Shown piece after piece: positions 1 through 7,344 of a stretch of DNA of 11,815 bases. Position 1 is the stretch's first letter, and each line of letters begins with the position of its first letter. Below the pieces are notes generated by a model. It was not told the DNA's origin, did not search any database, and saw nothing but the letters and a program-made list of their open reading frames with translations. Where the stretch lies: contig PWUB01000038.1 of NCBI GenBank assembly GCA_003563755.1, positions 1 to 11,815 of the forward strand, in the 5' to 3' direction. Position numbers and translations under genes: made by a program. Source of the stretch: Clostridia bacterium. GTDB lineage: Bacteria > Bacillota_E > SLMV01 > PUMD01.

Positions 1-566
1 GTTGGGCTCCTGCGCTATAGCTCCCAGGGCGCACTCCCCATGGCCCGGCGACGAACTCGGCCTCGAGAAGGTAGAGATAGTTAACGGTCAACCTGCTCAT
101 ATCTACCTGACACTACTCGCGGGCTTCTCTGCAGGGCGGGCTACACCTGGTGCATACCAGGGCAGCCGGAGCAAGAGCATCTGGTTAGTTTGGTCGGTGT
201 CATTGTGATACGCAGGCCGTGCGAAGGTGACGCCCGTCGTGATTCTGAAAAGCTTCCGCGAAGCTTGCCCCTGCTCCAGCGAGTACTATCCTTACTGGGC
301 ACACGATATCCCATTGAGATGAAGTTGAAATGGCCAGGCATGCGAGTGCCGGTGAACATATGAGGGTGCTTTCTGCACCTCGCACATCCTCAGATCAGGC
401 TCGGGATTGATCGTCGCCTCATCATGTCGCACGGTACGATGGCCAAGCGACGGAACTGAGGGCGAATGAAAATCGATCTTCCGGCCCCGGACATCCCAAG
501 CCCAGAGTAGTGCACTCCAGTCGTCTGACACTCCCCATCGCCCAATCGCGTCCACAGAATCAGGAC
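1..566. other. Region without a supportable gene
   Basis: I find no convincing gene here. Short frames are open on both strands (for example plus 2-208 and minus 292-585), but none has a good Shine-Dalgarno site, a recognisable motif or credible composition. The bases upstream of the minus ATG at 583-585 are almost pure A/T with no GGAGG-like site. A minus frame beginning at the ATG at 98-100 stays open to the left edge. At 33 codons it is too short to judge, but it could be the N-terminus of a gene outside the window. The lack of long open frames contrasts with the dense coding to the right, so this is either a true intergenic region or decayed sequence. Confidence 0.6.
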
Positions 567-596
567 TTGACACAGATGACGCCATGTATTTAAAAT
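567..596 (+). promoter_or_regulatory. Sigma70-type promoter for the MFS gene
   Basis: A perfect -35 hexamer TTGACA lies at 567-572. It is followed 18 bases later by TAAAAT at 591-596, which matches 5 of 6 bases of the TATAAT consensus. Transcription would start near 603, giving an untranslated leader of about 30 bases before the ATG at 635. The surrounding 587-618 stretch is almost entirely A/T in a GC-rich window. Seen: hexamers and spacing. Inferred: activity. Confidence 0.7.
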
Positions 597-615
597 AATT
601 TTAACATTAAATTAT
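595..615. repeat. AT-rich imperfect palindrome at the predicted start site (candidate operator)
   Basis: ATAATTT at 595-601 and AAATTAT at 609-615 are exact reverse complements separated by 7 bases. The palindrome overlaps the end of the -10 hexamer and the predicted transcription start, a classic position for a repressor site. The ArsR-type regulator encoded at 1985 is an obvious candidate ligand, but this is inference. Palindromes arise easily by chance in AT-only sequence. Confidence 0.35.
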
Positions 616-634
616 ATATGAAAGAAGGAATACC

Positions 635-1921
635 ATGGCTCATACCGAACAGGCTTTCGGCGGCGAACCCTTGATGCGAAACCGCAACTTCCTGATTCTT
701 TGGTTGGGACAACTGGTCTCCCAGCTCGGAGATGCGCTCTTCAAGTTTGCCCTCGTGATATGGCTCGTTTACACGTCCGGAACACTGACTCTGGCAGGCA
801 TCATGACTGCGGCATCCATCCCCGGCATCATCGTCGGGCCCGTTGCCGGAACGCTTGTAGACAACATGAGTCGAAAAGGCATCATTGTGTTCAGCGATTT
901 TGCCCGTGGAGCTTTAGTTCTGCTGGCGGGTTGGTTCATGATGTCCGGTACATTTACAGTTGCTCACACATGCGTTCTGCTCGTACTGTTCGGCGTATTG
1001 CAGCCGCTCTTCAACTCGGCGGTCAGCTCAACAGTACCTAACATTGTGAGCGAGGAGCGGCTGTCGCAGGCCAACTCATTGAGGCAGGCTGTATCATCGG
1101 GGGCCTCCCTGGTGGGTCCCGCCCTTGGAGCTGCAATGCTTGTGGCTCTGGGCGGATCAGAGAGGGCGATTACCCTCGTCTTCCTGGTGAACGGCATCTC
1201 GTATGTGCTGTCCGGGATCAGTGAGCTCTTCCTGGATCTGCCCCCGATCATCCGCACTGCAGCGGCAGAGCCAGGCAGGGCGGCAAGCACCTTCATTGGC
1301 CAGGTCAGGGAGGGGATAGCATATGTGTGGCACTCTGACCTGCTCAGGCGCATGTTCCCCGTTTTCGCCATGATGAACTTCTTCGTCGTTCCTCTGAATC
1401 AGGTGGTACTCCCTGTCTTCATGATAGACGTACTGGCCCTTGGTGAGATGGGACTGGGCCTGGTGCAGTCAGGTCTTGCTGCAGGGCTCTTGCTGGCATC
1501 GATCATTCTTTCCTCTCTCAAATGGACCCATCACTCTGGACCGCTTTTGATCTCGCTGCGTGGACTGGGGATTCTGCTGTTCGCACTGGGAGCAGGACTG
1601 GGCCTCGCCCTCCATGTGCCCATGTCGCCCCTGGTCATTTCGCTCATCCTGACGATTATTGCAGTCGCCGTGGGTGCAGCAGCGGCAGTTGCCAGCATCT
1701 CGTTGTCCACGTTAGTTCAGAAAACAGTGCCCGATGACAGACGTGGACGGGTCTTTGCCTTCCTGAACACGCTCCTGGGGGGAGCAGCCCCTGTGGGTTT
1801 GGGAACCACCGGGCTGTTGGGAATGGTCGCTCCACTGTTCATCCAGCCGCTCATGGGCGGGCTGGGGTTGATCTGTGGCGCGACGGCGCTGAGCCGGATC
1901 AGGGAGCTGCGTAAGCATTGA
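635..1921 (+). CDS. Major facilitator superfamily exporter (MFS_3/EntS-like)
   Basis: A 428-residue integral membrane protein of the inner membrane. It is built of about 12 hydrophobic segments and lacks a cleavable signal peptide. The MFS motif A loop between helices 2 and 3 is clear at residues 72-91 (GTLVDN..SRKG followed by FSDFARG). The N-terminal pattern, in which a short cytoplasmic tail leads to RNRNFLILWLGQLVSQLGD, is typical of the macrolide/siderophore efflux branch of MFS (MefA, EntS), usually proton-driven export. ATG 635 is chosen because GAAGGA at 624-629 sits 5 bases upstream and a strong promoter lies just before it. The regulator gene follows 63 bases downstream, suggesting a regulator-exporter pair. 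The substrate cannot be told. A drug, siderophore or organic acid exporter are all possible. Confidence 0.85.
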   Translation: MAHTEQAFGGEPLMRNRNFLILWLGQLVSQLGDALFKFALVIWLVYTSGTLTLAGIMTAASIPGIIVGPVAGTLVDNMSRKGIIVFSDFARGALVLLAGWFMMSGTFTVAHTCVLLVLFGVLQPLFNSAVSSTVPNIVSEERLSQANSLRQAVSSGASLVGPALGAAMLVALGGSERAITLVFLVNGISYVLSGISELFLDLPPIIRTAAAEPGRAASTFIGQVREGIAYVWHSDLLRRMFPVFAMMNFFVVPLNQVVLPVFMIDVLALGEMGLGLVQSGLAAGLLLASIILSSLKWTHHSGPLLISLRGLGILLFALGAGLGLALHVPMSPLVISLILTIIAVAVGAAAAVASISLSTLVQKTVPDDRRGRVFAFLNTLLGGAAPVGLGTTGLLGMVAPLFIQPLMGGLGLICGATALSRIRELRKH

Positions 1922-1984
1922 ACTTCATTTGCGCCGTGACCTCTGAACGTTTAAAGTAGCTAATACGACAGGGAGGTGTTATGT

Positions 1985-2584
1985 GTGTCTGATCAGGACA
2001 TTGTGCGGATCAAAGCCCTCTCACACCCCCTTCGAATGGAGATCTTGAAGACCCTGGCCCGGCATGATCAATCGGTTCCCATCAAGGAAGTGGCAGGACT
2101 CCTCAAGGAGCCGCCTTCCAAGCTTCATTACCATTTTCGGCAGCTCCAGGAGGCGGATTTCATCGAGGTGGCCGGCACCCGGGAGGTCAACGGGATCATC
2201 GAGCGATTCTACCGGCTGACCGGCCCACCTGACCTGGATCTCAGCTTGAGCGTCAGGGACGATCCGGAGAGTGTCTCTGCTTCTCTGCCCCTGGTGGAGA
2301 GACGGCTCATGGACATGACGCGGCGTTTGCTGCTCAAGATCCCGGCAAGAATGTCAGCTTCGGAATCACGGGAGAGCTTCCCGCCCCTTTTGGGCAGCTT
2401 CCGCGAGGTGACCATCGAACGCGACGTGGCCGTGAAGTGCAGGCAGGCGTTGCTCAATTTCCTCGACGGAGAGGAATCTCGTCTGCCCGACATGGGTGGG
2501 TTGAGCCAGGATGGTGAAACCTATGATCTCGTGGTCCTCATGGTACCCAGACTTGAAGAGGGCAAGCCTGCGACAGCCTCCTGA
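1985..2584 (+). CDS. ArsR-family winged-helix transcriptional regulator
   Basis: A cytoplasmic DNA-binding protein of 199 residues. Residues 7-80 form an ArsR/HTH_20-type winged helix: a first helix with LSHPLRMEILKTL, a helix-turn-helix around KEVAGLLKEPPSKLHYHFRQLQEA (33-57), and a wing with IIERFYRLTG. The remaining 120 residues are a family-variable, probably ligand-binding or dimerising part. I see no metal-binding CxC pair, so metal sensing is unlikely. GTG 1985 is preferred over the in-frame GTG at 1976 because GGAGG at 1972-1976 lies 8 bases before it, whereas the 1976 codon would overlap that site. It sits between the MFS gene and the acyl-CoA synthetase genes, so either may be its target. 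A weak GTGACC/TAATAC pair (1936-1941, 1961-1966) is the only promoter candidate directly upstream. Confidence 0.8.
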   Translation: MSDQDIVRIKALSHPLRMEILKTLARHDQSVPIKEVAGLLKEPPSKLHYHFRQLQEADFIEVAGTREVNGIIERFYRLTGPPDLDLSLSVRDDPESVSASLPLVERRLMDMTRRLLLKIPARMSASESRESFPPLLGSFREVTIERDVAVKCRQALLNFLDGEESRLPDMGGLSQDGETYDLVVLMVPRLEEGKPATAS

Positions 2585-2671
2585 TGGTGTGCCTGTGGAT
2601 GATGCGGCTCGCTCCCCGGCCAGGGGGTTGACCAGCGGACCCTGAGACCGGGTCATGAGAGGTGGTGCACT

Positions 2672-3823
2672 GTGTTGAATCTCCTTGAGCATGAGGGCAA
2701 GAAGATCCTGTCTGAGAGGAAAATAGCGGTGCCGCGGGGAGGCGTGGCCTTCAATCCTCGGCAGGCGGCTGAGATTGCATCGCAGCTGCACTGTGAGCTG
2801 ATGGTCAAGGCTCAGGTGCGAACCGGACGCAGGGGAAGGGAGGGTGCAGTGATGACGGCGACCTCGACAGCAGGGGCCGCCAGGGCTGCCGAGAGCCTGT
2901 TGGACAAAGAGATCGCCGGGTTTCCCGTCGAGGCGGTCCTGGTGGAGGAGAGGGTGTGGCCCGAGCGGGAGCTCTATGCTGGGGTGACCGTGGACCGCCG
3001 GCAGAGGTCGGTCGCGGTCCTTCTTTCTGCCCGCGGGGGGGTCGATGTTGAGGATTCGGTCTGCATCCCGACCCGTTCCTGCGACGGGGTGGCACCGCTC
3101 TGGCGGTACCGGTTTGTCGGTCTGGCCCGGGAGGCGGGCCTGGAGGGTGATCTGCTCAACCGGGTGGCGGACGTCCTGTTGACGTTGACACGCTGCCTTT
3201 GGGATCTGGATGCCACCACCGCTGAGATAAACCCCCTTGCTGTGACCCGCGACGGTGAGCTCATGGCCCTGGATGCGAAGATGACCGTTGATGATGCCGC
3301 TCTCTTCAGGCAGCAACGGCTCGCCGCCATGGGTCGTGGGCTGCGGTCTGCCGAGGAGGAGAGGGCGAGGGAATCCGGGCTGCAGTACGTGCCTCTGGCC
3401 GGGGGCGACGTCGGAGTCATCGCCGGGGGGGCAGGTCTCGCCCTGGCGACCATGGACATGGTCTCTGCCCTGGGAGGTAGGCCGGCCACTTTCTTAGACC
3501 TTGGCGGTGGAGTGACGGCGGAGCGCATGGCCTCCGCGCTCAGGATCGTCGCAGCAGCTGCCGGGGTCCAGGGGATCCTCATCAATGTCTTCGGTGGGAT
3601 CAACAACTGCGAGATCATGGCGCGGGGTATTGTGCAGGCGATTCGGACTGGGGGTTTGCAGCAACCCCTGGTGGTCAAGATGCGGGGTCACTCGCAGGAT
3701 GAGGGGTGGAGGCTGTTGGAAACGGAGGGGGTTACGGTGGTGAAGTCGGGCACGACGGGTGAGGCAGCAGCTGGCCTGTTGAAGATGATGGGATCTGGGA
3801 GGTCAGATGGATGGCCATCCTGA
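2672..3823 (+). CDS. sucC: SucC-type ADP-forming acyl-CoA synthetase, beta subunit
   Basis: A 383-residue protein, close to the usual length (about 388) of succinyl-CoA synthetase beta. With the alpha subunit it would interconvert acyl-CoA + ADP (or GDP) + Pi and acid + CoA + nucleoside triphosphate. The ATP-grasp half starts with LLEHEGKKILSERKI and carries KAQVRTGRRGREG (46-58). The metal/nucleotide motif AEINPLAV is at 184-191, with LDAKMTVDD at 200-208. The C-terminal CoA-ligase domain shows GGAGLALATMD, FLDLGGG and NVFGGINNCEIMA (about 252-316). The start is GTG 2672, with AGGTGG at 2660-2665 six bases before it. The 3' end overlaps sucD by 13 bases, so the two are translationally coupled. 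Known for the family: succinate is the usual substrate, but malate- and other acyl-CoA ligases share this fold. Identity to succinate is therefore likely but unproven. Confidence 0.85.
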   Translation: MLNLLEHEGKKILSERKIAVPRGGVAFNPRQAAEIASQLHCELMVKAQVRTGRRGREGAVMTATSTAGAARAAESLLDKEIAGFPVEAVLVEERVWPERELYAGVTVDRRQRSVAVLLSARGGVDVEDSVCIPTRSCDGVAPLWRYRFVGLAREAGLEGDLLNRVADVLLTLTRCLWDLDATTAEINPLAVTRDGELMALDAKMTVDDAALFRQQRLAAMGRGLRSAEEERARESGLQYVPLAGGDVGVIAGGAGLALATMDMVSALGGRPATFLDLGGGVTAERMASALRIVAAAAGVQGILINVFGGINNCEIMARGIVQAIRTGGLQQPLVVKMRGHSQDEGWRLLETEGVTVVKSGTTGEAAAGLLKMMGSGRSDGWPS

Positions 3824-4683
3824 TAGACTCCGGGACCACCGTGATCATGCAGGGCATCACCGGGCGGCAGGGTCGTTATCACACTGCTCAGATGTTGGAA
3901 TACGGCACAAATCTGATCGGCGGGGTGGTTCCCGGTCGAGGTGGACATGAAGTGCAAGGCCTGGCGGTCTATGATACGGTGCGGGAAGCCGTAGAGGCCG
4001 GTGGGATTGATGTCTCGCTGGTCCTGGTGCCTCCTGCCTTTGTCCTGGAAGCGGTGGCGGAGGCTGCAGACGAGGGGATTCCCCTGATTGTGGTGGTGAC
4101 CGACGGTGTGCCTGTGCTCGATGCGGTGCGGATGCTGTCCGTGGTGCAGAGCGGGGGTTCACAGCTGGTCGGTCCCAATAGCATTGGGGTGATCAGTCCC
4201 GGCAAGAGCAAGGTGGGGATCATGCCGGGGAACATATACGAGCCGGGTCCGGTGGGAGTTGTCTCCCGCAGTGGGACCCTGACCCACGAGATCGCCTCCA
4301 ATCTCACCCACAGCGGTATCGGGCAGTCCACCTGCCTCGGCATTGGTGGTGACCCGGTGGTGGGTACTACCTTTGTCGACGCCCTGAGCATGTTCGCTGC
4401 TGACCCGGAGACCGAGGCGGTGGTGCTCGTGGGCGAGATCGGGGGAACGGCGGAGCAGGAGGCGGCAGACTACCTGCAGCAGGGGTATCCAAAGCCGGTT
4501 CTGGCTTACATCGCCGGGCAGAATGTCCCGTCTCAGAGGCGGATGGGACACGCCGGGGCCATCGTGGAGGGAGAGATGGCCAGGGCATCGGTGAAGAAGG
4601 AGTGTCTCAGGGAAGCCGGGGTTTGGGTTGCTGCTGTGGTGGATGATATTGTCCCAGAGGTGCGGGCGGTCCTGTCGCGATGA
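3811..4683 (+). CDS. sucD: SucD-type ADP-forming acyl-CoA synthetase, alpha subunit
   Basis: A 290-residue alpha subunit, matching the roughly 289 of E. coli SucD. The CoA-binding Rossmann domain contains [15 protein letters not shown] (11-25) and GGVVPGRGG. The phosphohistidine signature RMGHAGAI places the active-site histidine at residue 247, equivalent to His246 of E. coli. [27 protein letters not shown] matches the family block around the CoA site (seen at 134-160). One departure: the usual GPNCPG motif reads GPNSIG (121-126), so the CoA-site cysteine is serine. ATG 3811 follows GGGAGG (3797-3802) by 8 bases, inside the end of sucC. The last codon is followed by a GC-rich hairpin and the convergent DUF3604 gene. 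The function is nucleoside triphosphate formation from an acyl-CoA, or the reverse, together with the beta subunit. The substrate is inferred only. Confidence 0.87.
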   Translation: MAILIDSGTTVIMQGITGRQGRYHTAQMLEYGTNLIGGVVPGRGGHEVQGLAVYDTVREAVEAGGIDVSLVLVPPAFVLEAVAEAADEGIPLIVVVTDGVPVLDAVRMLSVVQSGGSQLVGPNSIGVISPGKSKVGIMPGNIYEPGPVGVVSRSGTLTHEIASNLTHSGIGQSTCLGIGGDPVVGTTFVDALSMFAADPETEAVVLVGEIGGTAEQEAADYLQQGYPKPVLAYIAGQNVPSQRRMGHAGAIVEGEMARASVKKECLREAGVWVAAVVDDIVPEVRAVLSR

Positions 4684-4691
4684 ATGGGATG

Positions 4692-4717
4692 GGGCGCGGC
4701 CCGGTCCCTCCGCGCCC
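4692..4717. terminator. GC-rich hairpin between convergent genes
   Basis: GGGCGCGG at 4692-4699 pairs exactly with CCGCGCCC at 4710-4717 around a 10-base loop. It lies in the 41-base gap between the stop of sucD and the stop of the minus-strand DUF3604 gene, so it could end transcription from both sides. No T-tract follows on either strand, so it is not a textbook intrinsic terminator. Confidence 0.45.
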
Positions 4718-4724
4718 GCCGGTG

Positions 4725-6920
4725 TCATCCGGGTTGGTAGTTTATGTACAGGGGGCTGCTCCAGGCCATCTCCGCATCTTCCTGCATCACGCGGACGTAG
4801 TAGGGATTCAGGCCGGGAAGGGGTTCGGGGTCGGTGAAGGTCAGGCTGATCTGCTCGGGGCCGGAGACCGTGCGGGCCCGCGACACCATCACTTTCTGCT
4901 CTACACCCCCTGCGTCTATGGTGAGGGCACCGTCTTGCAGCTGATCGAGGGCAAAGGTGAAACTGAGGGGTTCCGTTTCAAAGGTGAAGGCCGCATCCTC
5001 ACCCTCAATGTCAATCAACAGACCGTCCAGATCACCCGAGGTGTGGGAGTGCCAGCAGATCTCCCTGCGGGTGCACCGGGTTATGCCCTGACGGGGACTG
5101 TCAAAGGCAAATTCACGGACGTCAGCGAATCGGGCGCCCTCGACCCGGAGAGATCCATCCCAGTTTGTATGCCTTCCGCGACCCGTCATTCGGGCTCCGC
5201 TCCAGGCCAGCCGGATGCGGGTCGGAGAGTGGGCCTCGGGGGGCACGAGGGGCTGATCGTGGATCATCTCGGATCCTCGCAGGATCTGAACCGAGTACAG
5301 GGGACCGGTTCCGGCCACATACACATCCATAGAGGGCTGAAGAGTCGTGGTGAATTCCTCGCCCATGTGGTGCCCCTCGCTCAGGACAGAGACGATGATT
5401 CGTTCGCCGGTAGTCGCATAGGTTCGCCTCGCGCTGAGGGCCTCCCAGATCCCCTCCCGAGTCAGATCCCGGGCCAGGATGCCCGCCAGCCCTCCCCGGA
5501 CCCCAAAGGACCTGTCGGTGCCGTAGCTTGCTCCGGGGCGTCCCGTGTGATCGTCCCCGGCACCGATGACTCCCACCCGGCACCCTTTCTCCAGAGCCTC
5601 CTGCAGAAACCACTCGAAGCGGCCGTGGACAGAACAGATCTCAATGAGGGGTTCAAGCCCGGGATCGTGGTAGTCCAGGGTGGCGCGGCGACCCCCTATG
5701 TGGGGGATGATCAGGGCCTTTGTGTCGCGCAGTGTCTCGTACAGTTCGCTGATCGGGTATCGGTCGAGATGGGCATCGGACCGGTCCGGGATCTGCCAGT
5801 GGCTGGACCTGTAGATCGGCTGGCCATCGTCAAACCATATGACGTTGTGATCACCGCCAGCGGGGGTGTTCCCCGACCACTCGTAGCCCAGATAGGTGAC
5901 GAACTCACCAGGTTGATGGAACTCGCGGGTGCAGTCGCTGATCTCGCGCCAGTCCTCCCGGGTGATCTGAAAATCATCTCCCTGGTGGGTGCACACATCG
6001 ACGCAGCCCACGTCACGGGCGAAGCTGAAGTACTGCTGCACGGTGCCTGTACCGACGGTGCTCTCCGTCTGGCCATGAAGGTCGGCCCAGTACAGATTGA
6101 GTGGGCTCGCTTCCGCCAGACAAATGATGGGATTGCCGGCTGCTTCCATGCCCCCTGCGGGGTCAGACACGCTGATGCGGTGGGTGCCCGGCATCATGAG
6201 CCGGATCCCATCGAGTCTTCTTACGCCGCCGTCTGACGGTGCGAAGGTGAGTGACTCCGGCAGTCCGTGCAGTCCCTCCTCCTGGTCGAACCGGATCGAC
6301 CCCGCGTAGCTGCTGCTGGGATTGCCCCAGCGATCCTCGGCCTTCACTGTCAGGCCGAAGGGCTGCCCCGCTGGGGCATGGGAGGGAGCGATGAGGACGA
6401 GACGGTGTGCGTCTCCGCCAGTGATTTTTACCGTGGGCGAGCTGGGAACCCGCACAAACACCCCCGTCTCGAAGGATTCCACCAGGACCCGGAACTCGAA
6501 CTGGCTCTCACAGAAGGTCTGGGCCCGGGTGCCGGGACCTCCCCCCGCTCTGTCGCCGTAGGTCACGATCACCTGGTCACCCTCCCGCAGAGAACCGTTG
6601 CTAACAGATACGGTGACCACCCGAAACCAGGGCCGGATGTGCCCTTTGTTCTCGTAGGTTGCCCTCACGAAGGCCTCGCCGGTCGTATGAACGCTGAGGT
6701 AGTGGGCCTCGCCGGGGGCATCCATCTGGGGAGTGGCCCAGTCGCTGGCCAGCCGCATTGCCACCTTCACACGCCCGCCATTGTCCACCCCGTAGCGACC
6801 GACCGTGTAGGTGATGGTCCAGCAGCCGATCTCACCGGCGGTGATCGGACCATCTGGAGTCAGTGATGCCCGACCGTACCAGAGCGAATCGGCCTCAAAA
6901 CCATCGGATTTAAGCTCCAT
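4725..6920 (-). CDS. DUF3604 / PHP-like putative metallophosphoesterase
   Basis: A 731-residue protein without signal peptide or membrane segments, so probably cytoplasmic. Residues 1-270 are beta-rich and immunoglobulin-like (e.g. AGQPFGLTVKAEDRWGN, 184-200). The catalytic-looking part follows and carries the metal-ligand motifs of the DUF3604 branch of the PHP superfamily: LYWADLHGQTE (276-286, His282), CTHQGDDF (310-317), GYEWSG (345-350), GGDHNVIWF (355-363), IIPHIGG (404-410), CSVHGRFEWF (429-438) and GAGDDHTGRPG (453-463). The C-terminus ends with YYVRV.QEDAEMAWSSPLY, also typical. The ATG at 6918-6920 follows AGGAGGAG on the minus strand by 5 bases. PHP proteins usually hydrolyse phosphate esters with two or three metals, but DUF3604 proteins have no settled reaction, so none is assigned. 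It is the only gene on this strand here and lies between two acyl-CoA operons. Confidence 0.82.
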   Translation of the reverse strand: MELKSDGFEADSLWYGRASLTPDGPITAGEIGCWTITYTVGRYGVDNGGRVKVAMRLASDWATPQMDAPGEAHYLSVHTTGEAFVRATYENKGHIRPWFRVVTVSVSNGSLREGDQVIVTYGDRAGGGPGTRAQTFCESQFEFRVLVESFETGVFVRVPSSPTVKITGGDAHRLVLIAPSHAPAGQPFGLTVKAEDRWGNPSSSYAGSIRFDQEEGLHGLPESLTFAPSDGGVRRLDGIRLMMPGTHRISVSDPAGGMEAAGNPIICLAEASPLNLYWADLHGQTESTVGTGTVQQYFSFARDVGCVDVCTHQGDDFQITREDWREISDCTREFHQPGEFVTYLGYEWSGNTPAGGDHNVIWFDDGQPIYRSSHWQIPDRSDAHLDRYPISELYETLRDTKALIIPHIGGRRATLDYHDPGLEPLIEICSVHGRFEWFLQEALEKGCRVGVIGAGDDHTGRPGASYGTDRSFGVRGGLAGILARDLTREGIWEALSARRTYATTGERIIVSVLSEGHHMGEEFTTTLQPSMDVYVAGTGPLYSVQILRGSEMIHDQPLVPPEAHSPTRIRLAWSGARMTGRGRHTNWDGSLRVEGARFADVREFAFDSPRQGITRCTRREICWHSHTSGDLDGLLIDIEGEDAAFTFETEPLSFTFALDQLQDGALTIDAGGVEQKVMVSRARTVSGPEQISLTFTDPEPLPGLNPYYVRVMQEDAEMAWSSPLYINYQPG

Positions 6921-7066
6921 GTCTGCTCCTCCTGTCCGTTTCTATTCGTTGAGTGGGAGATGACCACTGTTCTTCGTTTTCGACGATCGCCCCCGCTTAC
7001 CTTCCCCAGCGTGGCCTGTTGATGAGGCACCCAGTAATGCAGAACCTGTGGGCTGAGACGCCATCA
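6921..7066. other. Divergent intergenic region upstream of the DUF3604 and kor genes
   Basis: This stretch separates the DUF3604 start from the plus-strand promoter at 7067. On the minus strand it holds the DUF3604 ribosome binding site (6926-6933). I find no convincing -35/-10 pair for that gene; the nearest -10-like element, TAGAAA on the minus strand, lacks a good -35. No RNA gene or strong hairpin is apparent. Confidence 0.5.
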
Positions 7067-7096
7067 TTGACACAGTTTACGGCCAGAAGCTAGAAT
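7067..7096 (+). promoter_or_regulatory. Sigma70-type promoter for the kor-CoA-transferase operon
   Basis: A perfect TTGACA at 7067-7072 is followed 18 bases later by TAGAAT at 7091-7096 (5 of 6 to consensus). Transcription would start near 7103. An 8-bp perfect palindrome, TCTATAGA, spans 7096-7103, directly at the predicted start. The element matches the MFS promoter at 567-596 in 21 of 30 positions, with identical spacing. It precedes a small ORF and the whole kor operon. Confidence 0.7.
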
Positions 7097-7132
7097 CTAT
7101 AGAGAAGGGCATTTGGTGCATCGGAGGAGATG

Positions 7133-7284
7133 ATGGCGGGCCTTAAAAGGAACTATATGGGACTCATCCAGTCGTCATGGATCCCGCACAGTGGGCAGAT
7201 GATCACTTTGACCAGGGACCGATCTGGAAGCAGGCCACAGAGGAGCAGGGTTTCACACATGCGGACCGAAGTTATGTGCAGTAG
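7133..7284 (+). pseudogene. Small ORF (about 50 residues) apparently broken by a frameshift
   Basis: ATG 7133 follows GGAGG (7123-7127) by 5 bases and lies 30 bases after the predicted transcription start, so this position is set up for translation. As written, the frame runs to 7342 but becomes rich in Arg and Ser and looks like a shadow reading. Adding one A to the AAAA run at 7145-7148 switches to a frame with natural acidic composition, beginning MAGLKKELYGTHPVV and ending at the TAG at 7282-7284, exactly 50 residues. That frame includes MDPAQWADDHFDQGPIWKQA and ends HADRSYVQ. I do not recognise the product. It could be a decayed gene, a sequencing error or a leader peptide. If the uncorrected frame is the real one, the gene ends at 7342, two bases before korD. 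Confidence 0.4.
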
Positions 7285-7344
7285 ATGTCGTCGACCACCT
7301 TTTCATCTGCCGGAGACAGCCACACGGGATTTGGAGGTTTGAAT

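Noticed and set aside
1..100. Minus-strand frame from the ATG at 98-100 to the left edge
   Set aside because: Only 33 codons with a weak upstream site. It could be the start of a gene outside the window, but this cannot be judged here.
2..330. Fragments in three plus-strand frames that vaguely recall an IS21-type transposase core
   Set aside because: The likeness needs two frame changes and a deletion and rests on a few residues. It is too weak to call a mobile element; a translated search of 1-400 against IstA proteins would decide.
292..585. A 97-codon minus-strand ORF
   Set aside because: No Shine-Dalgarno site upstream of the ATG, no motif, and it runs into the AT-rich promoter of the MFS gene.
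2638..2654. Small inverted repeat GACCC/GGGTC before sucC
   Set aside because: Only 5 pairs and no T-run. This is expected by chance in GC-rich sequence.
2628..2657. TTGACC as a -35 box for sucC
   Set aside because: No acceptable -10 hexamer occurs 16-19 bases downstream, so the sucCD genes may be read from upstream.
2366..3316. A 316-codon minus-strand open frame
   Set aside because: It is antisense across the regulator and sucC genes and has no recognisable domain. It is a by-product of GC-rich codon use.
4680..6236. A 518-codon plus-strand open frame opposite the DUF3604 gene
   Set aside because: It is antisense to a gene with clear motifs and its own ribosome site. Its composition is Gly/Asp/Pro-rich without any recognisable motif, as expected of a GC-rich shadow frame.
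7285..7344. A 20-residue N-terminal extension of korD
   Set aside because: No ribosome site before the ATG at 7285, while ATG 7345 has GGAGG at 7 bases and matches the usual length.
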